Of a DNA stretch of 64,000 nucleotides, positions 18,298 to 31,348 are shown one piece after another. Position 1 is the first letter of the stretch, and every line of letters begins with the position of its first letter. Under the pieces are notes generated by a model. The model did no database searches, was not told the origin of the DNA, and saw nothing but the letters and a program-made list of their open reading frames with translations. Where the stretch lies: the NCBI GenBank assembly GCA_963748295.1, contig CAVVIH010000006.1, forward strand, positions 620,001 to 684,000. The letters run 5' to 3'. The stretch is from CAVVIH01 sp963748295. GTDB lineage: Bacteria; Acidobacteriota; Vicinamibacteria; Vicinamibacterales; 2-12-FULL-66-21. The position numbers and the translations under genes are program-made.

Positions 18298-19428
18298 GTG
18301 CGTTTCCAGCTCAGGCACTTGCGCCGCCTTGCTCTGTTTGGAGCGATCGTTGTCGCGCAGTTTGGCGTGTTCGAAGCCGGCTTGAGACTGTGGGGCAGTT
18401 CCGAAGCCGCCCCGTCGTTCCAGGGCCTGTTCATGCCGGATCCGGATGTCGGGTTCCGCCTGAAGCCCGGCGCCCGCATCCATTTCGCGACGGCCGAGTT
18501 CCAGACCGACATCGCGATAAACAACGCCGGTGTGCGCGACGACGATGACGTGGGGCCGAAACGCCCTGACGAGCGCCGCATCGTCTTTCTCGGCGATTCA
18601 CTGGTCCTCTCGGTGCAGGTGCCGCAGCGACAGGCGTTCCCCGAGCTGCTCGAGCGACGGCTGAATCAGCGCCCCTCGTCCTCGTCGTACCGGGTCCTCA
18701 ACGCGGGGGTCCAGGGATACGGACCCGTTCAGGAACTGCTCTGGTTCAGAAAATTCGGCGCAGGTCTCGAGCCGGACGTCGTCGTGGTCACGGTCTTCGT
18801 GGGGAACGACGCGGAAGACGCATACGCGAGCCGCCTGGTCCTCAACCCGGAACAACAGTCCCGCGGGGACAAGCTGCGGGAAACGCTGACCATCAACCTG
18901 CGGCGGACGGTGCGTCAGAGCATGGTGCTGCAGATCGTTCGCGCGCGTGCGAACGCCGTTTCCGCTCACTTCCAACCGCGTGCGAGCGCTACTCCGCCGT
19001 ACCAAAGCTACGCTCGGAACCCGTTACCGTGGGTGGAAGACGGGTTCGCGATCGCCGTCGATTGCGTGCGGCAGATCGCGGCGCATGCCGAGACGCTCGG
19101 CGCGCGCACCGTGGTGGTCCTGATGCCCGCGCGCTTCCAGCTCGTTGACCCGGATTACGAGCGAATGCGACTCGCGGTTGCCAATGCCCACGGTGAGCTG
19201 GTACGCAACGCGGCGACCGACCGCTTCGCGACGGGGCTGAACGAGCTGGGGCTGCCGGTCCTGGACCTGCTGCCGGCATTGCGAAGCGCGGGACCGGGGT
19301 CCGAGCTCTTTTTCCAGCAGAACGTGCACCTCACCCCACGGGGACACGAGACCGTCGCCGCGGCCCTGGAGACCTTCCTCGAACGCAACGGAATGCCGGA
19401 CCCGGCCATCCGCGACCAGGGACGCTGA
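18298..19428 (+). CDS. SGNH/GDSL hydrolase-like protein, membrane anchored
   Basis: The protein has an N-terminal signal anchor (LALFGAIVVAQFGVFEAGL) followed by an SGNH-type fold. GDSL block I is RIVFLGDSLVLS, the glycine block is NAGVQGYGP, and the Asn block is VFVGNDAED. The final block reads QQNVHLTPRGH, where the usual Asp of the DxxH pair is Asn. This is a departure from typical hydrolases and resembles acyltransferase-associated AlgJ/AlgX-type members. It lies five bases before an MBOAT gene. Such pairs carry acyl groups across the membrane and attach them to polysaccharide. The GTG at 18298 is a probable start; one at 18244 is in frame. An interval of about 160 bases upstream contains nothing else recognised. 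Confidence 0.8.
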   Translation: MRFQLRHLRRLALFGAIVVAQFGVFEAGLRLWGSSEAAPSFQGLFMPDPDVGFRLKPGARIHFATAEFQTDIAINNAGVRDDDDVGPKRPDERRIVFLGDSLVLSVQVPQRQAFPELLERRLNQRPSSSSYRVLNAGVQGYGPVQELLWFRKFGAGLEPDVVVVTVFVGNDAEDAYASRLVLNPEQQSRGDKLRETLTINLRRTVRQSMVLQIVRARANAVSAHFQPRASATPPYQSYARNPLPWVEDGFAIAVDCVRQIAAHAETLGARTVVVLMPARFQLVDPDYERMRLAVANAHGELVRNAATDRFATGLNELGLPVLDLLPALRSAGPGSELFFQQNVHLTPRGHETVAAALETFLERNGMPDPAIRDQGR

Positions 19429-19433
19429 CGCTC

Positions 19434-20855
19434 ATGGTGTTCAATTCCCTGCAGTTCGTCCTGTTCTTCGTTGTCGTCTACGCCCTCTACCGAGTGCTCC
19501 CGCATCGCGCGCAGAACTGGTTGCTGCTCGGGAGCAGCTACTACTTCTATGGTGTGTGGGACTGGCGCTTCCTCGGCCTGCTCGTGGCTTCGACGGTGGT
19601 GGACTTCACGTGCGGCATCCTGTTGGGACGGGTCCAGTCACCGGCCCGACGGCGCGCGCTGTTGTTTGCCAGCATCGCCTTCAACCTGACGCTTCTCGGC
19701 TTCTTCAAGTACTTCAACTTCTTCGCCGACAACCTGCATACGGTGTTCGGCGCGCTCGGGTGGCGGGTCGATTTCGTGACGCTGCGCGTGCTGCTGCCGA
19801 TCGGGATCTCCTTTTATACGTTCGTGACGATGAGCTACGTCATCGACGTCTATCGGCGGGAGTTGCCGCCGTCGCGCGATTTCCTCGAGTTCGCGGTGTT
19901 CGTCGCATATTTTCCGCACCTCGTGGCAGGACCCATCCTTCGGGCGACGACGCTGCTGCCGCAGATTGCCGCGCCGCGGAACATCACCGCAGCGCAGATG
20001 CGCGACGGCGCCTGGCTGATCGTGTGGGGATACTTTCAGAAGGTCTTCGTCGCCGACAACCTGGCGACGATCGTCAGCACGGCGTTCGATCCAGCGGCCC
20101 AGCACTCGGGGGTGAACGTGCTGATCGGCCTGTACGCGTTTGCCCTGCAGATTTATGGGGATTTCGCCGGGTATTCCAACATCGCGCGCGGGACGTCGAA
20201 GCTGATGGGCATCGAGCTCATCGAGAATTTCCGGTTCCCGTACTTCGTTCGCACGCCGCAGCAGTTCTGGCGGCACTGGCATATCTCGCTCTCGACCTGG
20301 CTGCGCGACTACCTGTACTTTCCGCTCGGCGGCAGCCGCGGCACCTTCTGGCAGACCTCCCGCAACCTGTTCATCACGATGGCGCTCGCCGGCCTGTGGC
20401 ATGGCGCCGCCTGGACGTTCGTGTTGTGGGGGGTGTATCAAGGCGCGCTCCTCGTCGTCTATCGTGCCGCGGAGCGTGTTCACGGCGTACGAGATCTGCT
20501 GCACAGCGCCCATCCGATCGCACGGATCGTCAGCTGGGCCGTCATGTTTCATCTGACGTGCTACGGATGGCTGATCTTTCGCGCCGAGTCGGTTGCACAG
20601 ATCGGACAGCTCACCTCGTCGCTGCTCTCGCGTTTTGCTGCCGCGACAATCGACGGGCACGGGATGCTCGCGCCGGTGCTGCTTTATGCGACGCCGCTGA
20701 TCGTCATCCATGCCGCGGAAGCCTATGCGGACGACACCCTGATCGTGACGCGGCTGCCGGTGGTGGTTCGGTATTCCGCCTACGTCGCGACGTTCTACCT
20801 GACAATCCTGTTCGGCAATTTCACCGGCTCCGAGTTCATCTACTTTCAGTTCTAG
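19434..20855 (+). CDS. MBOAT-family membrane O-acyltransferase (AlgI-like)
   Basis: The 473-residue protein has about ten to eleven membrane helices. It shows the AlgI/DltB-type segments VFNSLQFVLFF, NWLLLGSSYYFYGVWDWRF, FRFPYFVRTPQQFWRHWHISLSTWLRDY and the conserved histidine region MALAGLWHGAAWTFVLWG. These proteins transfer acyl groups, commonly acetyl, from cytoplasmic donors to a periplasmic acceptor such as exopolysaccharide. The adjacent SGNH protein (18298-19428) is the likely partner. No glycosyltransferase or polymer synthesis gene lies nearby, so the acceptor is unknown. The ATG at 19434 is supported by a nearby GGAC-type site and the normal family N-terminus. Confidence 0.92.
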   Translation: MVFNSLQFVLFFVVVYALYRVLPHRAQNWLLLGSSYYFYGVWDWRFLGLLVASTVVDFTCGILLGRVQSPARRRALLFASIAFNLTLLGFFKYFNFFADNLHTVFGALGWRVDFVTLRVLLPIGISFYTFVTMSYVIDVYRRELPPSRDFLEFAVFVAYFPHLVAGPILRATTLLPQIAAPRNITAAQMRDGAWLIVWGYFQKVFVADNLATIVSTAFDPAAQHSGVNVLIGLYAFALQIYGDFAGYSNIARGTSKLMGIELIENFRFPYFVRTPQQFWRHWHISLSTWLRDYLYFPLGGSRGTFWQTSRNLFITMALAGLWHGAAWTFVLWGVYQGALLVVYRAAERVHGVRDLLHSAHPIARIVSWAVMFHLTCYGWLIFRAESVAQIGQLTSSLLSRFAAATIDGHGMLAPVLLYATPLIVIHAAEAYADDTLIVTRLPVVVRYSAYVATFYLTILFGNFTGSEFIYFQF

Positions 20856-20861
20856 CGGCTC

Positions 20862-20890
20862 TTGACGGCGGCTGCGTTGTCCGATACGCT
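20862..20890 (+). promoter_or_regulatory. Sigma-70 type promoter upstream of padR
   Basis: TTGACG (20862-20867) is separated by 17 bases from TACGCT (20885-20890). The predicted transcript begins about eight bases before the ATG at 20905, giving a very short leader. PadR proteins typically repress their own promoter, so this is a plausible self-regulated site. No clear dyad was seen in it. Confidence 0.5.
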
Positions 20891-20904
20891 CCCCTAAAGG
20901 GTTT

Positions 20905-21243
20905 ATGGGACAGAAGCCAATCACGAGCGCCGTCGTGCCCGGTACGCTCGACATGCTCGTGCTGAAAGCGCTCGCCAACGAAGCCAGGCACGGCTACGCA
21001 ATTGCTGAGTTCATTCAACGCGCATCGAACGATGTGATCCGGGTGGAAGAAGGCGCGCTCTACCCGGCGCTGCACCGGCTCGAGCTGCGTGGCCTGCTGC
21101 GTTCGTCGTGGGGCGCCTCGGAGAACAATCGGCGCGCGAAGTACTACCGCCTGACGGTCCTTGGACGCCGCGAGCTCGAACGTGAAAGTGCGGACTGGGC
21201 TCGCGTCGCGGAAGCGACCACGCGCGTCATGCGCACGGCATAG
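20905..21243 (+). CDS. PadR-family transcriptional repressor
   Basis: The 112-residue protein is a small winged-helix regulator. The segments LDMLVLKALANEARHGYAIAEFI, EEGALYPALHRLE and RRAKYYRLTVLGRREL are the PadR hallmarks. It lies five bases upstream of a MacB/FtsX ADOP permease, the standard acidobacterial arrangement in which PadR controls permease expression. No effector domain is present; PadR proteins bind small ligands in the wing/C-terminal region. The permease downstream is frame-broken, but the regulator is intact. Confidence 0.93.
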   Translation: MGQKPITSAVVPGTLDMLVLKALANEARHGYAIAEFIQRASNDVIRVEEGALYPALHRLELRGLLRSSWGASENNRRAKYYRLTVLGRRELERESADWARVAEATTRVMRTA

Positions 21244-21248
21244 CCATC

Positions 21249-23913
<2,665 letters not shown>

Positions 23914-24077
23914 CATTGACACGCCGCGTCGCCCGGGCTACCGTCATGCTGTGCGCTCAAAGGGCGCCAGCGGGTTCGCGCGAAGGGCCAAGCCCACCGT
24001 CATAACTGCTCCACCAACGGCACCTGTACCGCCGTGCTGCCTGTCTGCGAACCACAGGGCTGATGCATGGAGGTCGT

Positions 24078-25665
24078 ATGCCGTCACGCGAACTGCCCGC
24101 CCGTCCGAACCTCGAACAACTGAAGAAACAGGCCAAGTCCCTGCTGGAGTCGGCGAAGGCGCGCGACCCGGAGGCGCTTCGCCGGTTCGCCGTCGTCCCC
24201 GCGCTGTCGCGTAAGTCCGTCGACGAGATTGGCGCGGCGGATCTGGCGCTGCACGACGCGCAGTCTGCAATCGCGCGCGAGCACGGATTCGTGTCGTGGA
24301 ATGCGCTGCGGGAAGAAGTCGAATCGCGCACGCTGACGTTCGACGCAGCCGTCGACGAGTTCATCCGCTGCGCGACCGGCGGGGCCACCGGCCGCGCGGA
24401 GCGGCTCCTCGCGCTGTATCCGCGCATCGCCTCGGCCACGCTGGAAACGGCGCTCGTGCTCGGCGATGCTGCCGCGGTTGAAGACCGGCTGAGAAGTCAT
24501 CCGGAGCTCGCGCGGCAGCCCGGCGGCGCGCAGGACTGGGAGCCGCTGCTCTATGTGTGCCACACCTCGATGCACACTGCCGCCCCGGGACGTGTCGAAG
24601 GGCTCATGACGATTGCGCGCCGGCTCCTCGCGATGGGCGCGAACCCGAACGCCGAATATCACTGGAACTGGCACCCCGAACTTCCACGGACGGCGCTCTG
24701 GGGAGCCGTCTGTGCGATCGGCCATCTGCCGCTCGCGGAAGTGCTGCTGGATGCTGGAGCCAATCCGACCGACGGCGTGACGGCGCATATTGGCGGCGGC
24801 GGCGGCAACCTCGATGCACTCGAATTGCTCCATCGGTACGGCATGAACGTCAACGGCATTCCCGGCGGTGTGCCGCCGCTCGTCTACATGATGCTGTGGG
24901 CCGACAACCCCGCCGGTCCGTACTGGATGATCGATCACGGCGCCGACGCCAACCTGCCGTGGATCGACGGCGAGGCGCCGCTCCACGTCGCCGCCCGGCG
25001 CTGGAACGCGGCGATGGTCGAACGCCTCGCCGCGCACGGCGCCGATCTCTCGCGGCGGCGCGCCGACGGAGCCACGCCGCACACCATCGCGGAGCTCTAT
25101 GGCAATGTGGAAATCGCCGCGTGGCTGCTCGCCCACGGCGCCGCCAGCGAGCTCTCGCCGCTCGACCACTTCATCGCCGCGTGCGCGCGCGGCGATCGCG
25201 CCGGACGCCGACAGGATGCTGGCCGCTGATGCGTCGCTGCGATCCAGGCTCCGGCCCGAGCACCACCTGATGCTTCACCGCCCGGCCGAGAGCGGCAACG
25301 CCGCGGTGCTCGAGGCGATGCTCGCCTGCGGATTCCGGCCCGAAGCCAGGGACAAGGACAACGTCACGCCGCTCCACCGCGCGGCAATGGGCGGTCACGT
25401 CGAAGCGGTGAGCGTGCTGCTGAAGCACGGCGCTGACGTCAACGCGCTCGACGGCATGTTCTCGGCGTCGCCGCTGGTGTGGGCCGTCGAAGGTCGCCGC
25501 ACCATCAAGCATGGCGGCGGCGACCACGTCGGCGTTGCGCGGCTCCTCATCGCAGCCGGCTCGCCGCTCGAGTGGGTACCGCCTGAGGGCGCCCCGGGAC
25601 CCGAGCGGACGCTGGAAGGGCTGATCGAGCTTCGCCGGGACGCGGGCAGCTCGGTATCGGCGTAG
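24078..25665 (+). pseudogene. Ankyrin-repeat protein, split by a +1 frameshift
   Basis: An N-terminal helical region (LEQLKKQAKSLLESAKARDPEALRRF) has a pattern seen in many bacterial ankyrin proteins. It is followed by ankyrin repeats from about residue 95 onward, including LAMGANPNAEYHW, PLHVAARRWNAAMVERLAAHGADLS and, after the break, PLHRAAMGGHVEAVSVLLKHGADVNALDG. The frame changes once near 25195-25205, and deleting one base yields a continuous protein of about 528 residues. The start ATG at 24078 follows GGAGGTCGT. It ends six bases before the convergent gene at 25671. Confidence 0.85.
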
Positions 25666-25670
25666 TCGAT

Positions 25671-26498
25671 TTACCGGTTGATCAACTCGTAGTATGGCTC
25701 GACCTCGACGCGCCACCCTGCATCGACCCGCCGCAGTACGAATGGCATCTCGACAGGTCCGAATTGCCCCACGATCACCTTGCGGTCGGCGGCGGCGGAA
25801 CCTTCGACCACGCGTCCTGACGGCATGCGGCAGAATTCGCCAGGCCCGATCTCCACCAGCGGCATCTCCATCGCCGTGGCTTCCAGCACGCCGGACGGCT
25901 CGCGATAGCGCGGCGCGCCGGCGAACAGCACGTTCATGTCTCCGCCCGGCGCGACGAAGCGCGACGCCTCGTCGCGCTTCAGCGCGAGGAGCGCGAGGAG
26001 CAGGCTGCGGATCGCATAGTCTGGCGATTCCTCCTGGGGCGGACCGGCAGATGACATGTCGAGCATCGCCAGCCACCATCGCAGGTCGACCTTCCAGCCG
26101 TCAGGCTCACGCGCGATGGTGACGACCATCGGCCCGCCGCCGCCAGAGGCCAGGAACCGGCCGACGCTTCCGACCGGATAGTCGCCGGCGCCATCCGCGT
26201 CGACAGGCTTGCCCCGCAGCAGGATTTCTTCGGTACGGCGAACCTGCAGCGTTTCGAGCCGTCGTGCCGCCTCTGCCTGCTGGTCCGGTGTCAGCGGCTG
26301 CGGATTCAGAAGGCGTCCGGCGCGGGGGTCCGGCCGGACCGCCTTCGCAAATGCCTGGGCATCGTGCATCGCTAGCGCCGTGATGAACTCACGAACGGCA
26401 CGCTCCGGCGAGGTGGACGCGCGCGCGGCAATGCCGTCAGCAGGCAAACCGAATGTTCCGAGGCACGCGAAAGTTCGCATTCGATTCCTGGATATCAT
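25671..26498 (-). CDS. Exported protein of unknown function
   Basis: The 275-residue product starts at an ATG preceded by GGGAGA and probably has a signal segment (FACLGTFGLPADGIAARA). A pair of alpha/beta segments is visible: PERAVREFITALAMHDAQAFAKAV, then DGWKVDLRWWLAMLD, with a later EMPFVLRRVDAGWRVEVEPYYELI. This resembles lipid- or NTF2-like 'fate of W' secreted proteins, but no family can be named. It is the third gene of a minus-strand cluster with 26518-27728 (19 bases upstream) and the FG-GAP gene, so it is likely co-transcribed. Confidence 0.55.
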   Translation of the reverse strand: MISRNRMRTFACLGTFGLPADGIAARASTSPERAVREFITALAMHDAQAFAKAVRPDPRAGRLLNPQPLTPDQQAEAARRLETLQVRRTEEILLRGKPVDADGAGDYPVGSVGRFLASGGGGPMVVTIAREPDGWKVDLRWWLAMLDMSSAGPPQEESPDYAIRSLLLALLALKRDEASRFVAPGGDMNVLFAGAPRYREPSGVLEATAMEMPLVEIGPGEFCRMPSGRVVEGSAAADRKVIVGQFGPVEMPFVLRRVDAGWRVEVEPYYELINR

Positions 26499-26517
26499 GT
26501 CCAATCTCCCTGGGAAG

Positions 26518-27728
26518 TCATTTGGCACGGGCGATGACGGCCTCGATCTCTCGCTGGATCGCATCGCTGTTGTCGAACAGCATCAGGTTGATAGCAGTCT
26601 CGAGCTCACGGGTCGCGGTCGAAACGGCGCTGAGGCACACTCTGAACACATCGCTCGAGTGTGCGGAGAAGAACTTTTCGACGTCCGCCTCGTAATTGCC
26701 GTCGTCCGGCGGCATTGCCGAGCCGATGCGCCGGTCGAATACGTCCTGCAGTTCGCGAAGTTGCGTGACCCACGCGCGGTCGCCCGGCCTGGGACCATCC
26801 GGATCGTTGGCCATGATCGCCGACGCGAATTGCGAACGCGCCAGCTGCCGCACGATCGCCGGACCAGCCGGCCCGTTCAGCGCCGCCGCGAGCGCAGTCT
26901 GTGACTCCGGCGTGAGCTGCTTCAACTCGGACTCGAGTGCCCGTAGGGCTTCGCTGGAATTCTGGTATCTGTCGGCGAGTCGCTCGATTCGGCCGCTGAT
27001 TGACGTGCGAGCCTGTTGCCACGCGGTGTTCGAAGGGTTCCATCGGCTTCCAATCCGCGCGGCGGGCGGGGCGTTCTGCACCACATCGTCGACGAGCGGG
27101 TTCAGCTTCTCTTCGACGGCCAGGCGGGCGACCGCCAGCATCGGGGCAGCAAGCTTCGATGCGACCGGATCGCTCGACGACGCGTTCGGTGCATCCGGCT
27201 CTTCCGGCGTTCCTGATTCTGTCGCCACGAGGCGGAAGCTTTTGAAGAAGCGCTTCGCGTCGTCGTTCGACGTGCCCTTCGGGCCGACTGTCATGACGAG
27301 ATAGAGGTGATCGACGGTTATAACCATCAGGTTCGTGCCCTCGAGCTCTGTGCTCTCGTAGGAAAAACGGAGCGATGGGTTGCCGTCGATATCGCCTGAT
27401 GACGAGCCGCGGAGCTTCCCAGTAAAGCCGTCGATCACTTTGTCCCTGATGGACTCGAGGCACTTCAGGAGTGCCTTCCGCTCGCGGCGCTCGACGAGCT
27501 GTCGCGTGGCAGGATCAACCGGCTGGACATGAACGGCCATGAGCCAGAGGCCGGAGGCGTATCGGTATTCTGTTGCCGCGGTATCCGGCTGGCGCTCGCC
27601 CGGTACTCAACCGAAAAGCCTGTGCCTTTCGGGGTGAGCCGGCTCCAGCCAGCGGCGCCGGTCGCCGTCACAGTTGCAAGGTTGATGATCGACCCGATGA
27701 TTAGAGCGTTGAAAAGTCGGTTATTCAT
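26518..27728 (-). pseudogene. Secreted protein of unknown function, frame-broken
   Basis: The N-terminal part (MNNRLFNALIIGSIINLATVTATG, then GWSRLTPKGTGFSVEYRA) is a signal peptide followed by an envelope-type beta segment. It is read in one frame to about 27560. The rest starts in another frame around VQPVDPATRQLVERRERKAL near 27535. It holds NLMVITVDHLYLVMTVGP, a long helical stretch and the end at IAVIARAK-like residues. A single-base deletion near 27540-27560 explains the switch. GGAGAA precedes the ATG. The gene lies 28 bases after the FG-GAP gene and 19 bases before the next gene. The function is not recognised. Confidence 0.6.
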
Positions 27729-27756
27729 GTTCGTTCTCCGCAAGTGCTCAACACGA

Positions 27757-29010
27757 TCAGCGGCTGCCGGTAATGAACATCCCAGCGCCGGCAGGCGGAT
27801 ACATCACGAGGTAACTGTCCGCCAACGCCAGGCTCGGACCATCGAAGGCCTTGACGTGCGCCAGCGGTGCGGCCGGCATTGTCAGAATGTCGTCGGCCGT
27901 CGCCATTCACATCCGCGGCGCTGACTCGGACTCCGAACGGTGAGCCTGCATATGCGAGGAAGCTGGCGCGCAGCGCAAGGCTGGATGTGTCGAAGGCCTT
28001 TACGTGCGTGGCCGTCGAGGCTGCGCCGGTGAGGATCTCCGGCACTCCGTCGCCGTCGAGATCACCCGCCGCGACGTTGACGCCGCCGGCGAATCCGGGA
28101 TACGCGAAGAAACTCTTCAGCAGCGCGCTGGTCGATCCGTCGAACACCTTCACGTGCCCGTTCAGCGGCGCGCCGACGATGAGATCGGCAGCCCGATCGC
28201 CGTTGACGTCGGCTGCTGCAATCGACACCGGCCCAGTCCCGCCCTGGAACGCGAAGAAGCTTCGGATCGTCGCGCCAGTCATGCCGTCGAACACCTTGAC
28301 GTAGCCGTTGGCGGAAGCAGCGACGATCAGGTCCGCCCGGCCGTCAGCCGAGACGTCGGCCGCCGCAACGGCCACTGCTCCCGTAAAACCGGGAAATGCC
28401 TGGAAACTGCGCAGTGGGGCGCCGGTCGAGCCATCGAACACACTCACGAACGAGCCACCGCCGGGTCCGGCGCCTACGACGATGTCGGGGATGAAGTCGC
28501 CGGTCATGTCCGTGGCCGCGACGCTCACTCCCCCGGTAAAACCCGGGAATGCGTCGAAGCGAAAGACTTCGTCATGCGTGCGAGCGTCCAGGATGATCAC
28601 CAGCGATCCCTTGTCCGCGCCGAGAACGACGTAATCGCGCCGGACCACCACGCGACTTTCCCGCTGCTGGACGCCTGATCGGTGGAGCCGTTGAACGTTC
28701 CCCTGATGTCGTGGATGCCCGGCTTCAGGCTGCTGACGACGAGTGTCGCGACGCCGTTGGCGTCAAGTGGAGCGCTTCCGAGCAGCGCACCGGCGGTGAC
28801 GTCCTTGAACTTGACGATGCCAACAGGGGACCCGCCCGTCGCCAGCTTGACGGTGGCTGACAGCGTCACCGGCTCACCGAAGACGGCTGTCGCGTCGGAC
28901 ACGCCGACGCTGGTCCGGGTCTTGAGCTTGTCTATGCGCCTCGGCGGGTTTCGCGACGGCCGGCGACAGAAGGAGAAGAAACGACGTAAAAAGCGCGCTC
29001 CGGAGCTCAT
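27757..29010 (-). pseudogene. Secreted Ig-like plus FG-GAP (VCBS) repeat protein, with several frame changes
   Basis: After a hydrophobic export segment (ALFTSFLLLLSPAVA, in a different frame) comes an Ig-like domain (TLSATVKLATGGSPVGIVKFKD). About six repeats of roughly 48 residues follow, each of the form VAAADVNGDGxxDIxxGAxxxxxVKVFDG. DxDG loops in such repeats bind calcium in beta-propellers, so the protein is probably extracellular. The frame changes near 28945, 28645 and 27895. The last change restores DDILTMPAAPLAHVKAFDG, with the stop at 27757-27759. AGAGG lies eight bases before the ATG. This is the first gene of the minus-strand cluster with 26518-27728 and 25671-26498. Confidence 0.75.
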
Positions 29011-29074
29011 TTGTCTGCACCTCTTTCGGCTTGCTTCTACGGGCGCAGAAAGGCGGGGAGATCACATCACGGCC

Positions 29075-29104
29075 TTGTCAAGACAGGCGAAACAGGCCTA
29101 ATGT
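29075..29104 (+). promoter_or_regulatory. Candidate promoter for the NxxGxxAF-repeat gene
   Basis: TTGTCA (29075-29080) and TAATGT (29099-29104) are separated by 18 bases in the 140-base divergent interval. The predicted start of transcription lies about 40 bases before the ATG at 29151. The -10 element is weak, so this is only a candidate. The rest of the interval shows no further feature. Confidence 0.35.
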
Positions 29105-29150
29105 GGTGCCCTCCTTCACACAACCCGGCATTTGCAACGCGGAGAAACGC

Positions 29151-30771
29151 ATGATGAGAACACGGGCGTATTGTCTGTCCGGCGTCTTGTGGCTCGGTTT
29201 GGTCCAGGCGGGCAGCGCGCAGGTCCTTCCCTACAAATTCGTCAGGATTGCCGACACCGTCAACAATCCCGATGCGCACATCGACGGCGTGAACTGTGTT
29301 GTCCTGAACAACGCCGGCACCGTCATCATCAAGAATGGTCAGGCCGCTCTGTGGCGCGGCGGGGGCGGCTCGCTGGAACTTGTCGCTTCATCCGTCGGGG
29401 GGGTCTGTCGATCGATCAACGACGTTGGTGAAATCGCGTATCTCACGACAGCGGGAGGCACTCCCGTGCTGGTGAAGAACCTCGGTGGCAGTCTGGTTAC
29501 GCTCGCGACCGCCACGTCGTCGCCATTTCTACATGCGCCGACGACTTACCTCCCGTCTCTCACCAGCACCGGCAGCGCCCTCATCACGACGGAAGGCGGG
29601 AATGCGATCCACATCGTTCCGTCGGGACTGGCCGTCTACGATCCCGATATCCACCCGCCGCTATTCTTCTTCGTGAGCCCCGCGAGCATGAACGACAGCG
29701 AGCAGGTCGTGTTCACGGGCAGCGACTCGGGCGGAGACGCGATCTACCGTAATGGCGGCCTCGTGTTTGTCAGAGACGATCAGGCGGTTACCGGCGGGAC
29801 GATCCGCTTCAGCCCGCTGCAGCGTCCGGTCATCAACAACGCCGGCCGGATTGCGTTTGCGGGTCGTCTGGACCCTCCGGCCACGACCGGTCCGAACGGT
29901 GTGTACACGAGCACGGACGGCGTCAACCTGGCGCTGGCCACGTCGAGCGTGATCGATCGCTTCTCGCTCAACAATGTGGGGAACGTCGCATACCGTGGTG
30001 ACGTTCAGCGCACCCAGGACGGGGCTATATCTGGGACGCCCGGGTGCCATCGCTCAACCGGTGGCTCCCGAAAACGGCAGCATCGACGGCACTACACTCA
30101 ACGACGCCTTCGTCTGGGAAAAGTCGCTGAACGATCTCGGCCAAATCGCATTCTGGGCGCACCTTGCAGATGGACGGCTGGCCGTCTATCGTGCCGATCC
30201 GAATTGGCTGAAGGCGCTCACGTTCTCGAACAAGATCCCGGGATGCGGAGATGTCAAGGCAAAGCTGACACTGAACGCCCCGGCCCCGCCTGGAGGACTG
30301 AGCGTCAGCCTCGACAGCGCAAATCCGGCGGCCTCGGTCCCGTCGACCGTCGTCGTACCCGCGGGCAAAACGACCGCAACATTCAAGATCACACCTAGTC
30401 CCGTGGTCGCGAACACCGCCGGCACGATTGAGGCAACCGTCGGACCTCAGTCGCTCGAGCGGACGCTGACGGTCCGACCCATCGGCGTCAAGTCCGTGAC
30501 GCTGACCCCGAACCCCGTCACAGGCGGCAGCGGCGTTACCGGAACGGCGACTCTGGACTGCGGCGCGGCGCCGGCCGCGATCGTGGCGAGCTTGTCCAGC
30601 AGCAAGCCTTCGGTTGCGCAGCCGACGGTCTCGAGTCTGTCGTTTCCCATCGGCACGGCGAGTCTGCCATTCAGTGTGACAACGACTCCGGTAGCGCTGA
30701 GCACGAGCGCGACGATCAAGGCCTCCGCCAACGGGGTGAAAAAATCGAAGAAGCTCGTCATCAACCCCTGA
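29151..30771 (+). pseudogene. Secreted tandem-repeat NxxGxxAF-containing protein, split by a +1 frameshift
   Basis: A signal peptide (VLWLGLVQAGSAQ) is followed by a beta-rich repeat region. Repeats with an NxxGxxAF-type core occur at SINDVGEIAYLT, SMNDSEQVVFTG, VINNAGRIAFAG, SLNNVGNVAYRG and SLNDLGQIAFWA. This matches the 'choice-of-anchor' family. The C-terminal part carries two Ig-like segments of the VSVSLDSANPAASVPSTVVV and ATLSSSKPSVAQPTVSS type, ending in a basic tail (VKKSKKLVINP). The frame changes once at a GGGG run at 30021-30024. Removing one G gives ...QDGLYLGRPGAIAQPVAPENG and a product of about 539 residues. It is divergent from the FG-GAP gene. Confidence 0.78.
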
Positions 30772-30876
30772 CCAACGCCGCCTACGGGCGCAAACGGGCG
30801 GCGAAATCGATCACGGCGCCCGATGATCGTTTCCGGCTCCGTTTTCCGCCCGTGTCGGATGAAAGGCGGTGCGGAA

Positions 30877-31332
30877 ATGTTTACGTCACAACAGGTCGGA
30901 CTGGTGCAGCGAAGCTTTGAATTGATCGAGCCGATCATCGACGACGCCGCGGTCCTGTTCTACGGCCGGCTCTTCGAGATCGATCCTTCTTTACAGCGGA
31001 TGTTTCAGAAGCCTCGCCGGGAGCAGGCGCGCCTGCTGGCGCAGACGCTGACGGTCGTCGTCAAAGGCATCGGCCGTCCGGCGCAGCTTCGCGGCGCGGT
31101 CGAGGCGCTCGGACGGCGCCATGCCGGCTACGGCGTGCGCGATGAGCACTACGCCGTCGTGGGGGAGGCGCTGCTGTGGACGCTCGAGGCGGGCCTGAAG
31201 GACAAGTTCACCTCCGAGGTGCGCGACGCGTGGGTGGCGGCTTACAGCTGGCTGGCGTTCACGATGCAGCGCGCCGCGGCCTCCGCTCAGGCGGAGGCGC
31301 GGCGGGAGGATGGCGCTGTCAACGCGGCGTAG
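30877..31332 (+). CDS. Single-domain globin
   Basis: The 151-residue protein covers one globin fold. The B-helix region is VLFYGRLFEIDPSLQRMF, and the F-helix contains the probable haem ligand histidine in LGRRHAGYGV. The H-helix is SEVRDAWVAAYSWLAFTM. No reductase domain is attached, so it is a single-domain globin that binds oxygen or nitric oxide. AAGGCGG precedes the ATG, which was preferred to an earlier in-frame start without homology. The neighbours are a secreted-repeat gene upstream and a convergent hypothetical gene downstream, and neither suggests a partner. Confidence 0.88.
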   Translation: MFTSQQVGLVQRSFELIEPIIDDAAVLFYGRLFEIDPSLQRMFQKPRREQARLLAQTLTVVVKGIGRPAQLRGAVEALGRRHAGYGVRDEHYAVVGEALLWTLEAGLKDKFTSEVRDAWVAAYSWLAFTMQRAAASAQAEARREDGAVNAA

Positions 31333-31348
31333 GCGGCGCCGATCTACT

